From the NCBI GenBank assembly GCA_020161935.1, contig JAIUNI010000015.1:82656-146655 (forward strand): DNA of 64,000 nucleotides, given 5' to 3'. This DNA is from Chloroflexota bacterium (lineage in GTDB: Bacteria > Chloroflexota > Anaerolineae > Aggregatilineales > Phototrophicaceae). Positions 59,321 to 64,000 of this stretch are shown here, in pieces. The first letter of the stretch is position 1, and each line of letters begins with the position of its first letter. The notes beneath the pieces were generated by a model, which was not told the origin of the DNA, did not search any database, and worked only from the letters and a program-made list of their open reading frames with translations. The position numbers were made by a program, and so were the translations under genes.

Positions 59321-60826
59321 ATGACGATCAACACCACACTCACCCTACGCGCCGATGCGCCTATCGGGACGATTTCGCCGCGCCTTTATGGTCACTTCGC
59401 CGAACACCTCGAACGCTGCTGTTACGACGGCTTGTGGGTGGGGCTGAACAACAAGGATATTCCGAACATCGGCGGTTGGCGTACCGATGTGGTCAACGCC
59501 CTCAAGGCTATGCCTGTACCCCTGCTGCGCTGGCCGGGTGGCTGCTACGCCGACCACTACCACTGGCGCGATGGCATCGGCCCCGCCGACAAGCGCCCGC
59601 AGCGCCTCGGCATGTCCTGCGGCTTGCAGGTCGAGGACGACAACGGCATCGGCACTCACGAGTTCCTTGAACTCTGCCGCCTGATCGGCGCGGAACCCTA
59701 CCTCGCGGGCAACATGGGCAGCGGCTCGGTGCAGGAAATGTGCGATTGGGTCGAGTACTGCAACGCCACGATTGACACCACCATCACCCGCGAACGCGCC
59801 GCCAACGGTGCGCCCAATCCCTTTAACGTCAAACTCTGGGGCGTGGGTAACGAAAACTGGGGCTGCGGTGGCAGCTATGATGCCGAGTCGTACGCCAACG
59901 AATACCGCCGCTACGCCACTATGCTCCGTCATGTTGACCCCACAGCCGAACTCGTCATCTGCGGTCACAATGACGAATGGAATGAAGCCGTCATCCGCAC
60001 CAACCGCAACCACTTCGGCCTGATGGATCACTTCTCCATCCACCGCTACTGGCTGCAAGGCGGCGCTGAAGTCGATTTCAGCGAGGCGCAGTATTACGCG
60101 CTGCTCGGCGAAGCCCACGACACCGAACTCTTTATCGAGCAAACGGCGGCCTACCTGCGCGAATACGCGCCCAAGGATGCCAAGTTCGTCGGCATCGCCC
60201 TCGACGAGTGGGGCGTTTGGCACCCCGAAGCCCGCCCGTGGGGGCCGGATAAAGAACTTCAGCGCGTGCCGCTGTCCTACGAACAGGCCAACACCATGCG
60301 AGACGCGCTTTCCATCGGCATCGCCTTGGAGGTGTTCCATCGCCAGTGCAACATCCTCACGCTGGCGAACCTCGCGCAAATCGTGAACGTGCTTCACGCG
60401 CCGATCATGACGCAGGGTGAGGCCATGTGGATTACGCCCACCTACTACGCCTTACAGCTTCACACCCCGCATATCGGTGCAACCGCGCTGCCCGTCGATG
60501 TGGCGAACGGCTCGACCATCCCCGGCGGCAAGTCGGAAGCCTCGACGCAGGCTGTTTCCGCGACTGCCTCGACCGGCGCGAATGGCACGGCTGTTACGCT
60601 CATCAACCGTCACTTCGACCAATCGGCTTCGGTGACGCTTGTTACTTCGGGCGTATCCGGTGTCGTGAAGGCGCAAATGCTCTCGGCGGAAAGCCCGCGC
60701 CTGCAAAACTCGGTCGCCCAGCCGGACACGGTTGGCCTGTCCGACCTCGCCGTCCACGCCGACGGCAGCAACCAGTGGCGCATCGAACTCCCGCCGCACT
60801 CGATGGCAACCATCACCTTCAACTAG
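59321..60826 (+). CDS. alpha-L-arabinofuranosidase, GH51 family
   Basis: This 501-residue intracellular enzyme releases terminal alpha-L-arabinofuranosyl residues. It has the family N-terminus IGTISPRLYGHFAEHLERCCY, WPGGCYADHYHWRDGIGP, acid/base Glu178 in GVGNENWGCGG and nucleophile Glu296 in IALDEWGVW. The C-terminal beta domain (about 380-500) is Ala/Ser/Thr-rich. The start is uncertain: ATG 59321 is 10-12 nt from GGAGAT, while ATG 59312 is too close to it. It has no signal peptide, so it acts on imported oligosaccharides. Confidence 0.92.
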   Translation: MTINTTLTLRADAPIGTISPRLYGHFAEHLERCCYDGLWVGLNNKDIPNIGGWRTDVVNALKAMPVPLLRWPGGCYADHYHWRDGIGPADKRPQRLGMSCGLQVEDDNGIGTHEFLELCRLIGAEPYLAGNMGSGSVQEMCDWVEYCNATIDTTITRERAANGAPNPFNVKLWGVGNENWGCGGSYDAESYANEYRRYATMLRHVDPTAELVICGHNDEWNEAVIRTNRNHFGLMDHFSIHRYWLQGGAEVDFSEAQYYALLGEAHDTELFIEQTAAYLREYAPKDAKFVGIALDEWGVWHPEARPWGPDKELQRVPLSYEQANTMRDALSIGIALEVFHRQCNILTLANLAQIVNVLHAPIMTQGEAMWITPTYYALQLHTPHIGATALPVDVANGSTIPGGKSEASTQAVSATASTGANGTAVTLINRHFDQSASVTLVTSGVSGVVKAQMLSAESPRLQNSVAQPDTVGLSDLAVHADGSNQWRIELPPHSMATITFN

Positions 60827-60840
60827 TGATTAGATGGAAA

Positions 60841-60892
60841 ACGGGAGGGTCACAGATCCTCCCCTACGGGAAAATAATCCCAAAACCTGATA
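60841..60892. repeat. GGGAGGGTC hairpin repeat, copy 3
   Basis: ACGGGAGGGTCACAGATCCT followed by CCCCTACGGGAAAATAATCC and AAAACCTGA closely matches the copy at 18593-18645. It lies between the arabinofuranosidase and cupin genes. Confidence 0.7.
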
Positions 60893-60908
60893 CATAGGAC
60901 AAACCCGC

Positions 60909-61250
60909 ATGACCAATCTCGAACTCGACCCGATGGATGCCCTCATCGCCGCGCCTGAACATCACCGCCTCATCATGGAGAACGATCAGGTGCGCGTCAT
61001 TGAAACGCTCATTCCGGCTGGCGAACGTACCGCCAACCACACCCACCAGTGGGAAGGCGTACTGCACGTCATCAGTTGGAGTCCCTTCATCCGCCGCGAC
61101 GACAAGGACAACATCTTGGTTGATTCCCGCACCGTCGAGGCGCTGCAAAATCCGGCGGAATATATGTGGGGCGCGGCCTTACCCCCGCACTCGCTGGAAA
61201 ATATCGGCGATCAAACCCTGCGGATCGTCGCCGTCGAACTCAAAAAATAA
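60909..61250 (+). CDS. Cupin-like small protein
   Basis: This 113-residue protein is predicted to fold as a single-domain cupin. VRVIETLIPAGERTANHTHQ supplies possible metal-binding histidines, EGVLHVISWSPFIRR follows, and ALPPHSLENIGDQTLRIVAVELK closes the barrel. Function is unknown; similar proteins include small isomerases and sensors. AGGAC lies 9 nt before the ATG. It may be cotranscribed with the arabinofuranosidase gene. Confidence 0.75.
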   Translation: MTNLELDPMDALIAAPEHHRLIMENDQVRVIETLIPAGERTANHTHQWEGVLHVISWSPFIRRDDKDNILVDSRTVEALQNPAEYMWGAALPPHSLENIGDQTLRIVAVELKK

Positions 61251-61280
61251 CGCCTGCCATCCTTACTACGATTCTTGTAT

Positions 61281-61356
61281 TACTCCCTCCCTCGTTTACG
61301 GGCTATCAGCGGAGTGAGCCGGCGAACGTGCTGATGTGGGTTGGGGTGGGGGTCTA
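61281..61356. repeat. GGCTATCA-type dispersed repeat, copy 2
   Basis: CTCCCTCCCTCGTTTACGGG, then CTATCAGCGGAGTGAGCC, GCGAACGTGCTGATGTGGGT and TGGGGTGGGGG parallel copy 1 at 59133-59212. This copy lies between convergent genes. Confidence 0.6.
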
Positions 61357-61358
61357 TC

Positions 61359-62114
61359 TCACGCCCGAATCACATCAACCCCGCCCTCAATGAACGGCTG
61401 CACCACGTCATCACTGGCGCTCTGTTCGGTGACGAGGTGCGTCAGCGCGTGAATCGGCGCGAGGACGAACGGCGCGACCGTCCCTAACTTGTCCGCCGAA
61501 GCCAGCGCGATCACCGCCGCCGAGTTCTCGATCATCAGCCGCTTAATCTGCGCCTCCTCATACGAGAAGTCGGTCACGCCTGCCGTCGGGTGTAAGCCGT
61601 TCACGCCGAGGAAGCAGATGTCCGCGCGGAACTGTGCTGCCGCCGATACCGCTGCTGCCCCGACAATCGCCATCGTCCCCTTGTTCAGCGTCCCGCCGAG
61701 GCCGATCACTTCGAGGTGAGGATGTTCCGCCAGCGCCACCATTGCCGGAGGGCTGTTGGTGATAACCGTCGCCCGCAGGTCTTGGGGCAGCAGTTGGGCG
61801 AGCCGTGTGGTCGTCGTCCCGCAGTCCAGCCAGATCACCTGTCCGTCCTGCGCCAGCCGTGCCGCTGCTTCGGCAATCGCGAACTTCGCGTCTACCTGCT
61901 GCTGGCTGCGCGCCATGTAAGCCGCCTCGGTTTGGGCTTTCGCCACCGCGCCGCCGTGTACCCGCCGCAGCAACCCCGCGTCGGCGAGTTCGTTCAGGTC
62001 GCGCCGGATGGTGTCCTCGGAGACGTTGAGCGCGATGCTGATTTCCGCTGCCACCACTTTGCCGTCGCGTTTGAGTGCATTCAGTAAATGCTGCTGCCGT
62101 TCTTCTTTCAGCAT
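61359..62114 (-). CDS. DeoR/GlpR-family transcriptional regulator
   Basis: This 251-residue repressor-type protein has an N-terminal winged HTH (about 1-58, SEDTIRRDLNELADAGLLRR with VHGGA). Its DeoR sugar-phosphate-sensing C-terminal domain has LDCGTTTTRLAQLL, GGTLNKGTMAIVG and FLGVNGLHPTAG. Members respond to phosphorylated sugars. It is transcribed divergently from the NudK gene. The spacer between them holds 30-bp-spaced repeats that are good operator candidates for autoregulation. Control of the nearby arabinofuranosidase gene is possible but not shown. Confidence 0.9.
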   Translation of the reverse strand: MLKEERQQHLLNALKRDGKVVAAEISIALNVSEDTIRRDLNELADAGLLRRVHGGAVAKAQTEAAYMARSQQQVDAKFAIAEAAARLAQDGQVIWLDCGTTTTRLAQLLPQDLRATVITNSPPAMVALAEHPHLEVIGLGGTLNKGTMAIVGAAAVSAAAQFRADICFLGVNGLHPTAGVTDFSYEEAQIKRLMIENSAAVIALASADKLGTVAPFVLAPIHALTHLVTEQSASDDVVQPFIEGGVDVIRA

Positions 62115-62138
62115 GATCGTTGCCTTCTTGCGTTAATT

Positions 62139-62186
62139 TGCGGTTTATATCTTGATTTTGCATGAAAATGCGGTTATTATCAAGAT
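62139..62186. promoter_or_regulatory. Candidate DeoR operator: 30-bp-spaced direct repeats
   Basis: TGCGGTTTATATCTTGAT (62139-62156) and TGCGGTTATTATCAAGAT (62169-62186) are direct repeats of the first part with exactly 30-bp spacing, about three helical turns. Their ends also form the inverted pair ATCTTGAT / ATCAAGAT. Lying between deoR and nudK, they would suit a multimeric DeoR repressor acting on both promoters. Confidence 0.6.
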
Positions 62187-62211
62187 TATACACGCAGAAA
62201 CAGGGATAACC

Positions 62212-62805
62212 GTGCAAAAACAAATTCGCATCAAACAGGTCGAGACTTTATCAGATGATTGGTATGTTCTCAAAAAGACGACGTTTGAATACCAGCGCCG
62301 CGATGGAAGCTGGCAAACCGTCAGCCGCGAAACCTACGACCGTGGCAACGGCGCGACCATCTTGCTCTATAACACCCTCAAGCAAACGGTGATCCTTACC
62401 CGCCAGTTTCGCTTTCCCGCCTACGTCAACCAGCATTCCGGTTTGCTGATCGAAACCTGCGCCGGATTACTCGACCAAGACGACCCCGTGACCAGCATCC
62501 AGCGTGAGGCTGCCGAGGAAACCGGCTACCACATTCAGCAGCCGCGCAAAGTGTTTGAAGCCTTCATGAGTCCCGGCTCCGTTACCGAGCGCCTGTACTT
62601 CTTTATCGCCGAATATCAAGATACGCACAAGGTCAACGATGGCGGCGGCTTGCCTTCCGACGGCGAGGATATTGAAGTCCTCGAAATCCCCTTTAATCAA
62701 GCCCTCGACATGATGACCAGCGGTGAAATCGCCGACGGTAAAACGATTATGCTCCTCCAGCATCTGGCGCTCTCCGGCCTCATGCTCACTGCCGAACCCG
62801 CCTAA
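62212..62805 (+). CDS. nudK: NudK-type NUDIX hydrolase (GDP-mannose pyrophosphatase-like)
   Basis: This 197-residue protein matches NudK: IRIKQVETLSDDWYVLKKTT, YDRGNGATILLYN, ILTRQFRFPAYVN and the NUDIX box from AGLLDQDD to REAAEETGY. The first box Glu is replaced by Asp (Asp91), while the metal-binding REAAEE core is intact. NudK cleaves GDP-mannose and other nucleotide sugars. GTG 62212 is preceded by AGGGAT 7 nt upstream and gives the usual family length (about 190). The longer frame would run through the operator repeats. Confidence 0.88.
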   Translation: MQKQIRIKQVETLSDDWYVLKKTTFEYQRRDGSWQTVSRETYDRGNGATILLYNTLKQTVILTRQFRFPAYVNQHSGLLIETCAGLLDQDDPVTSIQREAAEETGYHIQQPRKVFEAFMSPGSVTERLYFFIAEYQDTHKVNDGGGLPSDGEDIEVLEIPFNQALDMMTSGEIADGKTIMLLQHLALSGLMLTAEPA

Positions 62806-64000
62806 CCTTTTGTGGCGGTAGTGGCGGCGGCGGCGGCGGTGGAGCGCCATTTCAGTATTCGATAGTCGGTAGTTTTTAGCTAAAAGATCAAGGCAAATGC
62901 GAAGCTCCAAGGTTTTGTAACGTTGGTGGCGGCGAAATTGTCGTCGCCATAAAAGTTGCAAATGTTCAAAATATTGCAAATATTGCAAAAAACGCAATTG
63001 CAACAACGACTGTTAAACGGCGGATGTGCGGGAGCGATTTGCCGAAACTCACCCTAAAGGATTTCCTTCGGTCACATAATTCTTCAAATTCTTCATTTTC
63101 ACAGTGCATTTTATGTTGTTGATGCTGTTGTTGCAGTTGAGAATTCGTGTATTTGTCACAAATGTCGTCAGTGTCGTCAGTGTCGTCAGTGTCGGAAATG
63201 ACAGTTTGCAAAATTGGCAGCAAAGGCGGCAATAGCAATGTTTAGTCTTTAGTCTGTAGTCGACAGTCAATAGTCCAATACAAAATGCAAGTCATCCCTC
63301 CAAAAGCGGCAAATGCGGCGCGAAAAGTTATCAGTCAACAGGTGACAGTCAAAGGCGAAAGATCGGCGGCGAAGCATTAGAAGGTGTGCCGCCGCTGTCG
63401 TTGCTGATGCGGTTGTTAAGGTGCGCGGGGTAGGTAAGAGGGTTTGTCAGCGCCAGTTCCGGCCCTACAACCAGCCCTTTCAATAGCATAATCGAAATGG
63501 ACGGGTTAAGGGCGAACATTTGTCAGAACATTTGGTCACTTTTATGCGGTGTTGGCGCTAACTTTGCAGGGGAGCAGGATTGTTAAGGTGGTTGGTGGAT
63601 GGTTAGGAAAGGGTTTGTCGGGTTAACCGAAAATAAACCTTTTTTATAGTAATGAGTTTTGAGTGCCGAGAGTAGTTTTAAGCTACAAGTGGCAAGTTTC
63701 AAGTTAAGGGGTAAGACGCGACAGGTGGTTTATCGGGTGGAAGTAGTGGACAGCCTGTCTGCTGTCCCTACAAAGGCGTGGGAGCGAGTGCGTGTTGGTG
63801 ATCGAAGGGCGCACAGCCATGTGCCCCTACAAAATCGTGGTGACGAGGGCGTAGGGACGCGAGACAGCGCGTCCCATAGCTGTCAACTTAAGGAAAAGGA
63901 TTCAAAAGCAAGCAAGCGTTCATAAGTATGGGGCGAGTTGGCCGAGCGCCCCATTCTGCAACCAGCGCGTAAAGTCCGACAAAGATGAGCCAGCATGAGG
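62806..64000. other. Gene-free repeat-rich region to the window edge
   Basis: This 1.2-kb region has no gene I would defend. It holds a GGC-rich microsatellite (about 62813-62842), three tandem copies of TGTCGTCAG at 63163-63189, AGTCNNCAGTC-type repeats near 63245-63350, and GGACGCG/CGCGTCC palindromic repeats near 63748-63877. Near the edge is a hairpin ATGGGGCG / CGCCCCAT (63928-63954). Apparent frames are low-complexity readings of these repeats. Confidence 0.6.

Noticed and set aside
62966..63238. 90-codon minus-strand ORF with Asp/Thr and Gln/His runs
   Set aside because: It is a reading of the TGTCGTCAG tandem repeat and other simple sequence. There is no ribosome site and no family similarity.
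63659..63925. 88-codon plus-strand ORF near the window end
   Set aside because: It is composed of dispersed palindromic repeats (GGACAGCCTGTC and GGACGCG units), so it is unlikely to encode a protein.

Overview
The window looks like a chromosomal segment of a Chloroflexota bacterium, probably Anaerolineae-like. This is inferred from the moderately high GC, secreted proteins with Thr/Pro/Gly linkers and SH3b domains, many orphan ABC binding proteins, very large PAS/GAF kinases and abundant dispersed hairpin repeats. No rRNA gene is present. One tRNA gene (tRNA-Pro, CGG) was found.

Layout. 0-15 kb: scattered housekeeping and hypothetical genes (SH3b protein, S51 peptidase, orphan sugar-type binding protein, S41 protease-like protein, EamA transporter, thioredoxin-reductase-like flavoprotein, di-heme peroxidase, DUF2200, Asp/Glu racemase). 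They are separated by repeat-rich spacers. 15-18 kb: a RAYT transposase pseudogene flanked by inverted REP-like elements, and a penicillin-binding protein. 18.6-30.1 kb (minus strand): a sulfur block. Read 5' to 3' it holds precorrin-2 dehydrogenase, CbiX-type chelatase, uroporphyrinogen-III methyltransferase, a SUKH protein, APS reductase, a small membrane protein, a sulfotransferase, APS kinase, ATP sulfurylase, and the sulfate ABC importer (binding protein, CysT, CysW, CysA). 30.4-36.7 kb (plus): iron-siderophore-type binding proteins, DUF2218, DUF2442, sulfite reductase and an FMN reductase. 37-40 kb: a clan GH-A glycosidase, an AraM/G1P dehydrogenase and an RsbQ-like hydrolase. 40.5-47.8 kb: a 2034-residue PAS/GAF histidine kinase and a REC-kinase hybrid. 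47.8-50.3 kb (minus): a stress-type cluster (YtxH, DUF2383, CsbD). 50.7-59.0 kb: AI-2E-family permease, GH13 enzyme, NUDIX, and a second signalling cluster ending in a LuxR-type regulator. 59.3-62.8 kb: GH51 arabinofuranosidase, cupin, DeoR regulator, NudK. 62.8-64 kb: gene-free, repeat-rich.

The main discovery candidate is a set of cysteine-rich leader peptides that appear to control sulfur assimilation by attenuation. Upstream of both APS reductase (26.56-26.92 kb, minus) and sulfite reductase (34.05-34.42 kb, plus) there is a promoter with consensus -35 and -10 hexamers. It is followed by two tandem modules, each a short ORF with runs of Cys codons and then a strong intrinsic terminator. 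A fifth Cys-rich ORF, lacking a terminator, lies between ATP sulfurylase and the sulfate-binding protein. The leaders share a PMCCLC-like core, and the terminators share a CCCCGG/CCGGGG stem followed by TTTTTATT. In the first plus-strand module a stretch near the end of the leader ORF can pair with the terminator's 5' arm, as classical attenuation would require.

The Fe-S cysteine pattern of the reductase indicates that assimilation uses APS directly. PAPS made by the APS kinase may therefore feed the adjacent sulfotransferase. Precorrin-2 dehydrogenase, chelatase and methyltransferase supply siroheme for the sulfite reductase.
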